Assembly: GCA_029959285.1 (NCBI GenBank)
Contig: JASCOE010000009.1
Coordinates: forward strand, 210,245 to 274,244
Direction of reading: 5' to 3'
Origin: Flavobacteriaceae bacterium PS02337
GTDB lineage: Bacteria > Bacteroidota > Bacteroidia > Flavobacteriales > Flavobacteriaceae
DNA: 64,000 nucleotides
Of the stretch, positions 25,948 to 34,140 are shown piece after piece (positions within the stretch are counted from its first letter, which is position 1; each line of letters opens with the position of its first letter). The position numbers and the translations under genes were made by a program. Below the pieces are notes generated by a model. It saw nothing but the letters and a program-made list of their open reading frames with translations. It was not told where the DNA came from and ran no database searches.

Positions 25948-27381
25948 ATGAAAAAGAAAATTTTACTTCTGTTTTTGGCTTTTCAATTTTCACTTTTTGC
26001 ACAAAAAAATACAATCGAAAAAAGTGTCTTTATTTCAATGGATAAAACAGCTTCTATTTTAATGCAAAAATCGAAAGCAAATTCTATTTCAATTGGAGTT
26101 GTTCAAAACGGAAAAACATACACGAGGCATTACGGAGAAATAGATAAAGGAAAAGAAAACATTGCCAATAACAATACGGTTTTTGAAGTTGCTTCTATTA
26201 CTAAATTATTTACCGGTTTACTTGCGGCGCAAGCAGTTTTAGAAGGAAAATTAAATCCTGACGATGACATTCGAAAATACATTAAAGGAAATTATCCTAA
26301 TTTAGAATATATCGGAACTCCAATTACGATTAAAGATTTAGTTTCCTTTAGAACTGGTTTTAATAAAGACCTTCCAGATACATCAGAATTACGTAAAAAA
26401 CCTAACGATAGCATTTATCTAGCTTTTAAAAGAATGGATGAAACATACAATCGCGAAAAATTCTTTGAAGATCTTAAAACCATAAAATTAGATACTTTAC
26501 CTGGAACTAAATTTAAATATAGCAACGGAAGTCTTAATCTGACGGCTCATATTATAGAAAATGTCTATCAAAAAAGTTATGAAACGCTTCTGAAAGAAAA
26601 TATTTTTTCTAAACTAGAAATGACTTCAACTGGAATAAACTTAAAATCAAATATTATAGTTGCAAATGGTTATAATCTAAAAGGTGTTTTAATGCCAAGT
26701 ATTTCAGATAATCTTTGGGGTGCAGCTGGAAGTTTAAAATCTACTTTAGGTGACTTGACTAAATTCATTAATTATGAATTAAATACAAAAGACAAAATTG
26801 TTCAAGAATCACAACGAAATCTTCTGAATTGTACAACAACTTGGAATGGATATTTCTGGGATTATATTCAAGTTGATGAAAATGGAAAAAACTGCTGGAA
26901 ACATGGCGGAGCTTTCGGAACTCAAAATATGCTAATTGTTTATCCTGAGCGACAATTAGGACTTTCTATTATTGTAAATATTAGCGATGAAAATACGGGA
27001 AATGCTTTAGGAGAAGCGATCATTAAACTTTCAAATGATCTTTTGTCCGATAACAACAAACAATCGGGCATTTACGGATACAAAATAATTAATGATAATG
27101 TTGTCTTTACTTATATTCACGATAAATCTTTGAATTCTGATTTGGTAAAAAGTGTTTCTATTGCAGGTTCGTTTGACAATTGGAATCCGAATGATAAAAA
27201 TTTTCAAATGATTCAAAAAAATAAAAACACCTTCGAATTAACTGTTCCTAAATCACAATTTGAAAAGAGCAAAACACATTTATTTAAGTTTGTCATAAAC
27301 AAAACTGGCTGGATTGAAGCTCCTAAAAATGTCATAAATAGACAAACAGAAGGTGATGAAAATTTGATTCTGAAAATCTAA
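25948..27381 (+). CDS. Serine hydrolase (beta-lactamase fold) with CBM48-like end
   Basis: A 477-residue exported enzyme (signal peptide ends LFAQ). It has the class C beta-lactamase/DD-peptidase motifs: SITK with S83 and K86, Y191-S-N, and HGG at residues 319-321. This part ends near residue 375. The last 85 residues (SVSIAGSFDNWNPNDKNF...) resemble the AMPK-type glycogen-binding CBM48 domain, an unusual partner for a serine hydrolase. Activity could be esterase, D-amino peptidase or related; no evidence of drug resistance. It has its own terminator. Confidence 0.82.
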   Translation: MKKKILLLFLAFQFSLFAQKNTIEKSVFISMDKTASILMQKSKANSISIGVVQNGKTYTRHYGEIDKGKENIANNNTVFEVASITKLFTGLLAAQAVLEGKLNPDDDIRKYIKGNYPNLEYIGTPITIKDLVSFRTGFNKDLPDTSELRKKPNDSIYLAFKRMDETYNREKFFEDLKTIKLDTLPGTKFKYSNGSLNLTAHIIENVYQKSYETLLKENIFSKLEMTSTGINLKSNIIVANGYNLKGVLMPSISDNLWGAAGSLKSTLGDLTKFINYELNTKDKIVQESQRNLLNCTTTWNGYFWDYIQVDENGKNCWKHGGAFGTQNMLIVYPERQLGLSIIVNISDENTGNALGEAIIKLSNDLLSDNNKQSGIYGYKIINDNVVFTYIHDKSLNSDLVKSVSIAGSFDNWNPNDKNFQMIQKNKNTFELTVPKSQFEKSKTHLFKFVINKTGWIEAPKNVINRQTEGDENLILKI

Positions 27382-27402
27382 AATCGTTTACAATTTTACC
27401 AC

Positions 27403-27436
27403 AAAAGACTTTGCACCAAACACAAAGTCTTTTTTT
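27403..27436 (+). terminator. Terminator after serine hydrolase
   Basis: AAAAGACTTTG (27403-27413) and CAAAGTCTTTT (27423-27433) form a perfect 11-pair stem followed by T residues. Confidence 0.9.
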
Positions 27437-27461
27437 ATATCTTTGAAAAAACAAATTTACT

Positions 27462-27605
27462 ATGTATAAATTCTTAGCCAAACTAAATAAAATTTTGCTT
27501 CCAAGTTTTACCAAACAAGGTTTAGATATTTCGAAAGCCAAAAAATGGCAAATGGCTATTATCGGTTATCGTGCTTACGTAACTAAAAGAGCATTAGATA
27601 ATTAA
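27462..27605 (+). CDS. 47-residue basic microprotein
   Basis: An unlisted ORF starting ATG at 27462, with no overlap with its neighbours. It codes for 47 residues: MYKFLAKLNKILLPSF, then a Lys-rich segment (ISKAKKWQ), then a hydrophobic-aromatic stretch (MAIIGYRAYVTKRALDN). It has no signal peptide and is strongly basic. Codon use matches the surrounding genes. Similar tiny proteins are, as far as I recall, common in flavobacteria and of unknown role; this needs a search. It sits between a strong terminator and the EamA gene, 55 bases upstream of it. Confidence 0.6.
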   Translation: MYKFLAKLNKILLPSFTKQGLDISKAKKWQMAIIGYRAYVTKRALDN

Positions 27606-27660
27606 TTTAGAAATAATTTCTATTTACTAAGTCGAAAAAAGTTTTCTTCGACACATTTTT

Positions 27661-28506
27661 ATGAAAAATAAACAATTCAACCTTCCTCCTGTTCCAGCGG
27701 TATTATTAGCAATTATTAGTGTTCAGTGTGGAGCAGCAATTGCAAAAACATTATTTCCTGCCATTGGAGCCGCGGGAACTGCTTCTATACGTATTGGAGT
27801 TTCAGCCTTGATTTTACTTCTAGCTTACAGACCAAACTTAAAGGCAATAACTAAAGAACAATGGAAAATTGTAATTCCATACGGTTTGTCTTTGGGAGCT
27901 ATGAATTTGATCTTCTATTTCGCTATAGAAAAAATCCCAATCGGATTAGCAGTTACTTTAGAGTTTGTAGGACCATTATTACTTGCTATTGCAGGTTCTA
28001 AACGTTTGGTTGACTACTGTTGGGTTTTACTTGCCGCAATCGGAATTTTATTAATTGCACCTTGGACAAATGATCGTTTAGATCCTATTGGTATTATATG
28101 TGCACTTTTAGCTGGAGGATTTTGGGCTGCTTATATTGTTTTTGGTGGGAAAATTTCAAAAATAATGAATGATGGCTACGCAGTTTCTACAGGAATGCTT
28201 ATTGCCGCAATTTTAGTATTGCCTTTCGGGTTCATAGAAAATGGATTAGTAAATCTTACTCCGAAACTTTTTGGAATGGGCGTTGCTCTTGCATTATTAT
28301 CAAGTGCAATTCCGTTTACATTAGAAATGAAAGCTTTAGGTCAGCTTCCTCCACGTACTTTTAGTATTTTAATGAGTTTAGAACCGGCTGCCGCTTCCAT
28401 TTGTGCTTTTATATTTCTACAAGAAAGTTTAAATATTTATGAAATTTTGGCTGTTGTTTGTGTTGTAATAGCTTCTGCAGGATCGACATTAACAGCAAAA
28501 AAATAA
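27661..28506 (+). CDS. EamA family transporter (RhtA-like)
   Basis: A 281-residue drug/metabolite transporter superfamily protein with ten predicted helices made of two EamA repeats (about residues 8-140 and 150-280). Segments such as FVGPLLLAIAG and LEPAAASICAFIFLQE are typical of the RhtA group, which exports threonine, homoserine and other amino acids. Substrate is inferred from family resemblance only. Confidence 0.88.
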   Translation: MKNKQFNLPPVPAVLLAIISVQCGAAIAKTLFPAIGAAGTASIRIGVSALILLLAYRPNLKAITKEQWKIVIPYGLSLGAMNLIFYFAIEKIPIGLAVTLEFVGPLLLAIAGSKRLVDYCWVLLAAIGILLIAPWTNDRLDPIGIICALLAGGFWAAYIVFGGKISKIMNDGYAVSTGMLIAAILVLPFGFIENGLVNLTPKLFGMGVALALLSSAIPFTLEMKALGQLPPRTFSILMSLEPAAASICAFIFLQESLNIYEILAVVCVVIASAGSTLTAKK

Positions 28507-28535
28507 AAAGTCCCACAATAATTGCAGGACTTTTT
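28505..28535. terminator. Bidirectional terminator with GTCC core
   Basis: AAAAAGTCC (28505-28513) pairs with GGACTTTTT (28527-28535), serving the EamA gene on one strand and the fasciclin gene on the other. Its arms share the GTCC/GGAC sequence with terminators at 32826 and 38061. Confidence 0.85.
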
Positions 28536-28562
28536 CAATCGTAGGTTATGTTTTGGAGATAA

Positions 28563-29117
28563 TTATTTCTTCGGTAATAATACCGCGTTTACAACATGAA
28601 TAACACCATTTGATTGGTTAACATCTGCAATAGTAACTTTAGATTTATTACCATTTTCATCAGTAATATATAAATCTTTACCTTCCATCCAAGCTGTTAA
28701 AGTTCCGCCATTTACTGCTTTAATAGTTGCTTTACCTTTACCATCTTTTATTGCTTTTGCTATGTCAGCTGCGTTCCATTTTCCTGCAACAACATGATAA
28801 GTCAAAATGTTTTGAAGCATTTTTTTGTTTTCAGGTTTAAGTAATGTTTCAACTGTTCCTTTTGGCAATTTATCAAAAGCTGCATTTGTTGGAGCGAAAA
28901 CCGTAAATGGTCCTTTTCCTTTCAAAGTTTCAACTAAATCTGCTGCTTTTACAGCTGCTACTAATGTTGTATGATCTTTTGAATTTACTGCGTTTTCAAT
29001 AATATTTTTGTTAGGATACATTGCTGCTCCACCAACCATTACTGTTTTTTGAGCAAAAGATGTAAATCCGAATGATAATGCTAAAATTGCTGTGGCTAAA
29101 AAATTTCTAGTTTTCAT
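28563..29117 (-). CDS. Secreted fasciclin-domain protein
   Basis: A 184-residue protein with a signal peptide (ends SFAQ) and one FAS1 domain (about residues 40-184): FTVFAPTNAAFDKLPKGT is the H1 motif and NGVIHVVNAVLLP the H2 end motif. FAS1 domains mediate adhesion between cells or to polysaccharides, and are often secreted by Bacteroidota. It is convergent with the EamA gene. Upstream (29118-29328) is AT-rich with no other gene. Confidence 0.92.
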   Translation of the reverse strand: MKTRNFLATAILALSFGFTSFAQKTVMVGGAAMYPNKNIIENAVNSKDHTTLVAAVKAADLVETLKGKGPFTVFAPTNAAFDKLPKGTVETLLKPENKKMLQNILTYHVVAGKWNAADIAKAIKDGKGKATIKAVNGGTLTAWMEGKDLYITDENGNKSKVTIADVNQSNGVIHVVNAVLLPKK

Positions 29118-29328
29118 AATTAATATTTTAAGTTATAAAGTCATTTACGGCGATATATTTATTTTGGTTTTAATAAAAATGAAAATAATTAAAAAGAATA
29201 TTGAAAAATTCTCAATTTGTATTGAAAAACAAGACTTTAATCACAAAAAATATTTTCGATTATTTTTAATAGTCAAATGATTTTGCTTTCTTTTTATCAT
29301 TAAATTTAAATTCCAAAACCTATTTACT

Positions 29329-29859
29329 ATGAAAAATCTACCTCAAAAAGTCAGAAGTAAAAAACTAAGTTCTAGAGTTGATTTAACCGCGATGGTTAGT
29401 GTTTCTTTTTTGCTGATTATCTTTTTTATGGTTGTTGGCGAATTATCGAAACAAAAAATAATGATAAACGAAGTACCAAGTTGCATTGATGAACCTATGT
29501 TTACGGGTTGTTACATGCCTGACGAAAGTCGTACTGTTACTATACTTTTAGGAGATAATAATAAATTAGTTACTTATTCCGGATTATTGTTTGTACCGGT
29601 TCAAGTTCCTAGAGAAGTGAAATATGGCAAAGATGGGATTAGAAAAGAATTACTAGAAAGAAATAAAAAAGTTCTCGAATATTCTGCAAATAAGGGAAAA
29701 CCGGGAAATGGAATTAATGTTATCATTAAACCCAGCGAAAAATGTAATTTTAAAAATCTAGTAGATATTTTAGATGAAATGGAAATTACTCAGATTAGTA
29801 GTTATTCAATTGTTAATGTATTTACACCTGAAGAATCTAAATTACTAGCTTCTAATTAA
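29329..29859 (+). CDS. ExbD/TolR-like protein, first twin
   Basis: A 176-residue membrane protein: a basic N terminus, one helix (about residues 21-40, LTAMVSVSFLLIIFFMVVGE) and a periplasmic domain of about 135 residues. D18 in SSRVDLT is at the place of the proton-channel aspartate of ExbD/TolR. The end (NLVDILDEMEITQIS) resembles the ExbD C-terminal fold. The partner ExbB and TonB are not in this window. The first 41 residues are the same as in the next gene, while the rest differs. Confidence 0.82.
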   Translation: MKNLPQKVRSKKLSSRVDLTAMVSVSFLLIIFFMVVGELSKQKIMINEVPSCIDEPMFTGCYMPDESRTVTILLGDNNKLVTYSGLLFVPVQVPREVKYGKDGIRKELLERNKKVLEYSANKGKPGNGINVIIKPSEKCNFKNLVDILDEMEITQISSYSIVNVFTPEESKLLASN

Positions 29860-29885
29860 ATCTTTAAAAACCAAAATTTAAACAC

Positions 29886-30422
29886 ATGAAAAATCTACCT
29901 CAAAAAGTCAGAAGTAAAAAACTAAGTTCAAGAGTCGATTTAACCGCTATGGTGAGCGTTTCTTTTTTATTGATTATATTTTTTATGGTTGTTGGTGAAT
30001 TGTCTAAACCGAAAATCATGGATTTAAATTTGCCTGATAACGATTGGACTTGCGGAGGAAGATCATATGGCTGTGGCAAAGGAATTGAAGAACGTTTAAT
30101 TACGGTTATGCTTGATGAAAATGACAAAATAATAATGTATTCGGGATTGTATGATTACCCACTAATTGCTCCAAAAAAAATTGAATTTGGAATTAATGGA
30201 ATACGTAAAGAATTAAAACAAAGACAAAACAGAATATACTATTATTCAGCTTCAATAGGAAAACCTAACCGAGGTGCAATTGTAATCATAAAACCTAGTG
30301 AAAAATCAAATTTCAAAAACCTTGTAGATATTTTAGATGAAATGGCAATTGCTAAAATTGATACTTACACTATTGTAAATGAATTTTCGCCAGAAGAAAC
30401 AAAATTATTAGCATTAAAATAA
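29886..30422 (+). CDS. ExbD/TolR-like protein, second twin
   Basis: A 178-residue paralogue of the preceding gene, 26 bases downstream. Its N terminus (residues 1-41) is identical, including D18, and the first 40 bases are the same, but the periplasmic part before residue 140 has diverged (LNLPDNDWTCGGRSYGCGKG). The last third is again similar (IVIIKPSEKSNFKNLVDILDEMAI). Both carry extra Cys pairs that may form disulfides. The pair arose by tandem duplication and is ended by a strong hairpin. Confidence 0.82.
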   Translation: MKNLPQKVRSKKLSSRVDLTAMVSVSFLLIIFFMVVGELSKPKIMDLNLPDNDWTCGGRSYGCGKGIEERLITVMLDENDKIIMYSGLYDYPLIAPKKIEFGINGIRKELKQRQNRIYYYSASIGKPNRGAIVIIKPSEKSNFKNLVDILDEMAIAKIDTYTIVNEFSPEETKLLALK

Positions 30423-30430
30423 TATGGAAC

Positions 30431-30459
30431 AAAAAGAGGAAGTTAAACTTCCTCTTTTT
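30431..30459. terminator. Terminator between ExbD and S74 genes
   Basis: AAAAAGAGGAAG (30431-30442) and CTTCCTCTTTTT (30448-30459), a 12-pair stem with U-rich ends on both strands, between convergent genes. Confidence 0.9.
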
Positions 30460-30504
30460 TCTTTTTATATTTTATGCTTTTTAAAACCATTGAAATTATT
30501 CAAA

Positions 30505-32532
30505 TTATTTATTTAACAATGTTTCTAATCGTTTTAATCTTGCTTCTAAATCATTAATTTTTTTATCTTGATTTTCAATTATATTTTGTTGTTCTTGAAC
30601 AGCCTTTACTAAAGGCACAACAAAAGTTGAGTAATTTAGACTGTAAAAATTATCTGCACTAGATGGTTTTGAAACACCGCTAAATTCATAATTTAAACTA
30701 TTTGCAACTGCTTCTACTTCCTGAGCAATAAATCCAGATTTCAAATTAGCAGTTTCATTATTCATAAAATAGGTCACAGGACGTAATTTTGTTATAAAAT
30801 TTAAACCAAAAGAACTGTCGTTAATATTTTTCTTAAGACGTTTATCTGAACTAGTTAAAAATGCACTAGCAGTCATAGAACCGCTTGTATAGACACCAGT
30901 AATTTGAGTATTTCCTAATTGAAAAGTATTACTGCCTCTTCCCACTGCATTATTTCCTATCACAATTTGGTTAGTATTTCCAAGTGAAGGTACTCTTGTG
31001 TCGACTCCAATAAAAATTGAATTATCTACCAAAGTATTCAAAGCACCTCCTGTCGCCCCAACGTGAGTTCCACTGTCCGTTCCAATAGCAATGTTGTTAT
31101 TTCCAACATCTGAAAATCTTAATGCATTAGTTCCAAATGCAATGTTTCCACTTCCAGTTTGATTTAAATTTGTAGCATAATTTCCAACTCCAATGTTGTC
31201 ATTTCCTGAAACATTTCCATTCATTGTATTTATACCAATACCAATGTTGGCAGAACCTGAACCATTATTAAACAGCACTTTTGTTCCAATAGCTGTATTT
31301 TGCTGACCTGTAGTATTAAAAGATAATGCGCCGTAACCAATGGCTGTATTCCATTTACCTAAAGTATTACTTTTTAGTGCATCTGCACCAACAGCTGTAT
31401 TTAATTCCCCTACAGTGTTAACTCTTAAAGCATTAGCGCCAAATGCAGCATTATTAGCACCAGTTGAGGCTGGATTTAGAGAAGAAACTCCAAAAGAGGT
31501 GCTATCACCACTTAATAGACCGCTTCGAATATTATTACGTTTAAAAATCAAGTCATTATTATCTCTTGTTCCTATAAAATCTGTATTCGGATTTGTTCCT
31601 AAATTCCCTCTTGTCAACCATGGATTATAATTCCATTTTAAAACTCCTTTTTCATCAGTTGCTAAATATGTATTTATCGGACCTTTAACTAAATTAATTT
31701 TAGCATCAACAAGAGTAGCACCAGCACCTTGAACAATATTAAGAATATCATTCGTATTATCTGTAGATAAATCCTTTGCAATTGCCGATACTATATAAGG
31801 CGTTTCTGCTGTTCCTAGACCTTCCACTTTTATAGTTGTGCTACCTTGAGTTTCACCGCCTTTTCCATCTAAGCCAGTATCACCTTTTTCTCCTTTTTCC
31901 CCAGTTTCCCCTTTTTCTCCTGCATCACCTTTTACTTTACCTGCATTGTCAATATTTCCATCAGTGTATGTTAAAAGTAAATCTCCATTTGTGTCAATTT
32001 GAGCAGAAGTAATACCTTTTCCATCATTTCCATCATTTCCATCATTTCCATCGCTTCCATTTTTTCCGTCAATTCCGTTTATCCCATTTATTTTAACCCA
32101 TGTTCCATCGGGTTTTTGAACATAAACAATACCAGTTTCTGTATCGGTATAAACAATGATATTAGATCCAGGATAACCTGATTCGCCCTTATCTCCAGGC
32201 ACACCTTTATCAGCAGCTGTATTAGCAACTGAAATAATTTCATCTGAAGTAGCAATTTTATTCCATTTGTCAATATACCAGAAATAATAACCAGGTTTTA
32301 AATCTAAAGTAGTCTCTGTGTTAAAAACAAACAGGCTATTTACGTTTCCACTTATAATAGTGCTTGCATCTGTTAAACCTGTTAATGCAACTCTGGGAAA
32401 TAAAACTCCCTTATCTGCTGCAAATACCTCTAATTGACTTGAAGGATTGATATCCTTCTTTCCAATACTAACCTGAGAGTAAGCTGAATAAAAGCCTAAT
32501 ACAAATAATATTGGAAGAATTTTATTTTTCAT
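30505..32532 (-). CDS. Trimeric-fibre-like protein with collagen segments and S74 chaperone end
   Basis: A 675-residue exported protein (signal peptide ends AYSQ). Order of parts: a beta N-terminal module (about residues 20-100), three collagen-like Gly-X-Y stretches (110-122, 150-173, 202-226), a linker, YadA-head-like NTAIG repeats (about 355-500), and an S74 intramolecular chaperone (about 560-675) starting at SSDKRLKKN with a terminal coiled coil. S74 domains trimerise fibre proteins and then cut themselves off at the conserved Ser. A cell-surface or secreted trimeric fibre is likely. No phage genes lie nearby. Confidence 0.8.
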   Translation of the reverse strand: MKNKILPILFVLGFYSAYSQVSIGKKDINPSSQLEVFAADKGVLFPRVALTGLTDASTIISGNVNSLFVFNTETTLDLKPGYYFWYIDKWNKIATSDEIISVANTAADKGVPGDKGESGYPGSNIIVYTDTETGIVYVQKPDGTWVKINGINGIDGKNGSDGNDGNDGNDGKGITSAQIDTNGDLLLTYTDGNIDNAGKVKGDAGEKGETGEKGEKGDTGLDGKGGETQGSTTIKVEGLGTAETPYIVSAIAKDLSTDNTNDILNIVQGAGATLVDAKINLVKGPINTYLATDEKGVLKWNYNPWLTRGNLGTNPNTDFIGTRDNNDLIFKRNNIRSGLLSGDSTSFGVSSLNPASTGANNAAFGANALRVNTVGELNTAVGADALKSNTLGKWNTAIGYGALSFNTTGQQNTAIGTKVLFNNGSGSANIGIGINTMNGNVSGNDNIGVGNYATNLNQTGSGNIAFGTNALRFSDVGNNNIAIGTDSGTHVGATGGALNTLVDNSIFIGVDTRVPSLGNTNQIVIGNNAVGRGSNTFQLGNTQITGVYTSGSMTASAFLTSSDKRLKKNINDSSFGLNFITKLRPVTYFMNNETANLKSGFIAQEVEAVANSLNYEFSGVSKPSSADNFYSLNYSTFVVPLVKAVQEQQNIIENQDKKINDLEARLKRLETLLNK

Positions 32533-32580
32533 TATATCTTAAATTGGATCAACATTAATAAAAATTTCACATCTTTAATA

Positions 32581-32609
32581 AATCATTAATTATGAACACA
32601 TTAATGATT
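32581..32609. promoter_or_regulatory. Inverted repeat upstream of fibre gene
   Basis: AATCATTAAT (32581-32590) and ATTAATGATT (32600-32609), perfect 10-bp arms 9 bases apart, ending 49 bases before the start codon of the minus-strand S74 gene. It could be an operator or an RNA hairpin in the leader. Confidence 0.4.
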
Positions 32610-32825
32610 GCTTTTAGAATTATTTACTAAAAAATTCTGAGATGCAAATTTCCTTCTAAATCACATTTTGCAATCGCTCCTAGAAGTTTTTATTTGAATA
32701 CAATAAGACATTTTTCTATAGTAAATTTTGAAAAATTTTCAATTTCAGAAATGACAATTTAGAATAAAATGGCGTTTTTAATGAAGCAAACGGATTTAAT
32801 AAAAAGTCAAAATATTGGAACAAAA

Positions 32826-32851
32826 AAAGTCCCACAGTAATGTGGAACTTT
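32826..32851 (-). terminator. Terminator of CHU_C gene
   Basis: AAAGTCCCACA and TGTGGAACTTT arms with loop GTAA and one mismatch; on the minus strand it is followed by seven T residues. Confidence 0.85.
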
Positions 32852-32901
32852 GTATTTATTCAAAATCTAAGAATTATATTTTAAATAGATTTGTTCTAGA
32901 T

Positions 32902-34134
32902 TTAGTTAGATGAAATAAGATAAAGATATCCCGCTTTTTCTTTCCATACAGCATCCGAAACTTCATAATTAAGTATAAAAAAGTAAGTACCATCTGGCAA
33001 TATATTCGATTTTTTTACTGTAGCTCTACCTTCAGAATATCCGTAAAATAAATTATTATCTATTCCGTAGCCATTTGTTTCATAAACTTTTATTCCCCAT
33101 CGATTGTATATTTGAAGCCTATTGTTTGGGAAATTAGTGATTCCGTCAATTTGAAAAAAATCATTTTTTCCATCATCGTTTGCAGAAATAGCATTGTGAA
33201 TAACAATTTCATCAGTTGAATTTGATAAAATTCGACCAAATGTAAAAATTCCATCATCTTTGATTGATGCTGTTGCTATTTTACCACTTTCATCAACTGC
33301 TGTTGGATAGTAAATCCATTTATTTGTGGTTTCATCCCATTTTACAATTGCTAAAGTTGTTCCGGGATTTCCATTAATAATTTCGTTTGGAGTTGTTGCT
33401 TCATTCCATGACAAAGTAAGTGCAATATCTACAGGATTCTGGTTGCTTTCAAAACTCCAATATTCAGGTTGATCAATAATTTGAATTAAAGGATCTTTCT
33501 GATTGTGCGGATGCAATGCATTTGAATCTTTTAGATAATATCTGCTACTAAAAAAGTTGGTTGGTGAATTACTTTGGCTTATCGCCGAAGGTCTAAAAAA
33601 ACCACCATCGCCTATAGGAAACTCAAATTGATTGTTTTTATTTCTTTCAACAAAACCAGCAACGTAACTATTATTACTAGTATTTTGATGTGTCGCATTT
33701 TCTTCGAATAAAAAATTTCCTGGCTGAGTTACATTATCTACAATTCCATAATAGAAATCAGAAGTACCAAATACGCTAATATTTCCTGACAATAAAAAGG
33801 CTGGCTGGATAAAATTATTCTCAAATCTAACATTATATAGCTCGCTTAAAGATGTTCCAGAAATGGTTTGCGCAGCTGAACTTCCTTTAAAATAGGTTAA
33901 TCCAGTAGTCAAATTTGAAGAAAAACTTATAAGTCCGTCATTATTAAAATTAGCATAAACATAAAAAGTTCCGTCGTTTACAAAATTTCCTGTTGTTTTG
34001 TTGTCAAATGATTCTACAGTCGACAATATAGTATTTGAGCTCACGGTAAAATCGCCAATATTTGAAGTCTGTCCGTTTGTTTTACCAATACAACATATTG
34101 ATGATATAAATAAGTATATAATTATTTTACTCAT
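32902..34134 (-). CDS. Secreted protein with T9SS type B sorting (CHU_C) domain
   Basis: A 410-residue protein with a signal peptide (ends TNGQT). The body is a repetitive beta structure (SFSSNLTTGLTYFKG, LLSGNISVFGTSDFYYG). The last 90 residues are a gliding-motility-associated C-terminal domain (TIGR04131-like): DDGKNDFFQIDGITNFPNNRLQIYNRWG and GTYFFIL, the signal for type IX secretion type B sorting. It lies 6 bases after the big S74 gene, so they form one operon; it may anchor or assist that fibre. PorQ, a T9SS component, is encoded at 44372 in this window. Confidence 0.85.
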   Translation of the reverse strand: MSKIIIYLFISSICCIGKTNGQTSNIGDFTVSSNTILSTVESFDNKTTGNFVNDGTFYVYANFNNDGLISFSSNLTTGLTYFKGSSAAQTISGTSLSELYNVRFENNFIQPAFLLSGNISVFGTSDFYYGIVDNVTQPGNFLFEENATHQNTSNNSYVAGFVERNKNNQFEFPIGDGGFFRPSAISQSNSPTNFFSSRYYLKDSNALHPHNQKDPLIQIIDQPEYWSFESNQNPVDIALTLSWNEATTPNEIINGNPGTTLAIVKWDETTNKWIYYPTAVDESGKIATASIKDDGIFTFGRILSNSTDEIVIHNAISANDDGKNDFFQIDGITNFPNNRLQIYNRWGIKVYETNGYGIDNNLFYGYSEGRATVKKSNILPDGTYFFILNYEVSDAVWKEKAGYLYLISSN

Positions 34135-34140
34135 AATTTC

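Larger units (their letters stand above)
32533..32901. other. Spacer of 369 bp between fibre and CHU_C genes
   Basis: It holds a perfect 10-bp inverted repeat upstream of the fibre gene (32581-32609) and the terminator of the CHU_C gene (32826-32851). The rest is AT-rich and I see no ORF or RNA gene. A clear promoter with TAnnTTTG was not found. Confidence 0.6.

Noticed and set aside
25948-27381. Antibiotic-resistance beta-lactamase linked to the BlaI/M56 genes
   Set aside because: The enzyme has its own terminator unit and belongs to broad serine hydrolases; the motifs alone do not show beta-lactam hydrolysis.
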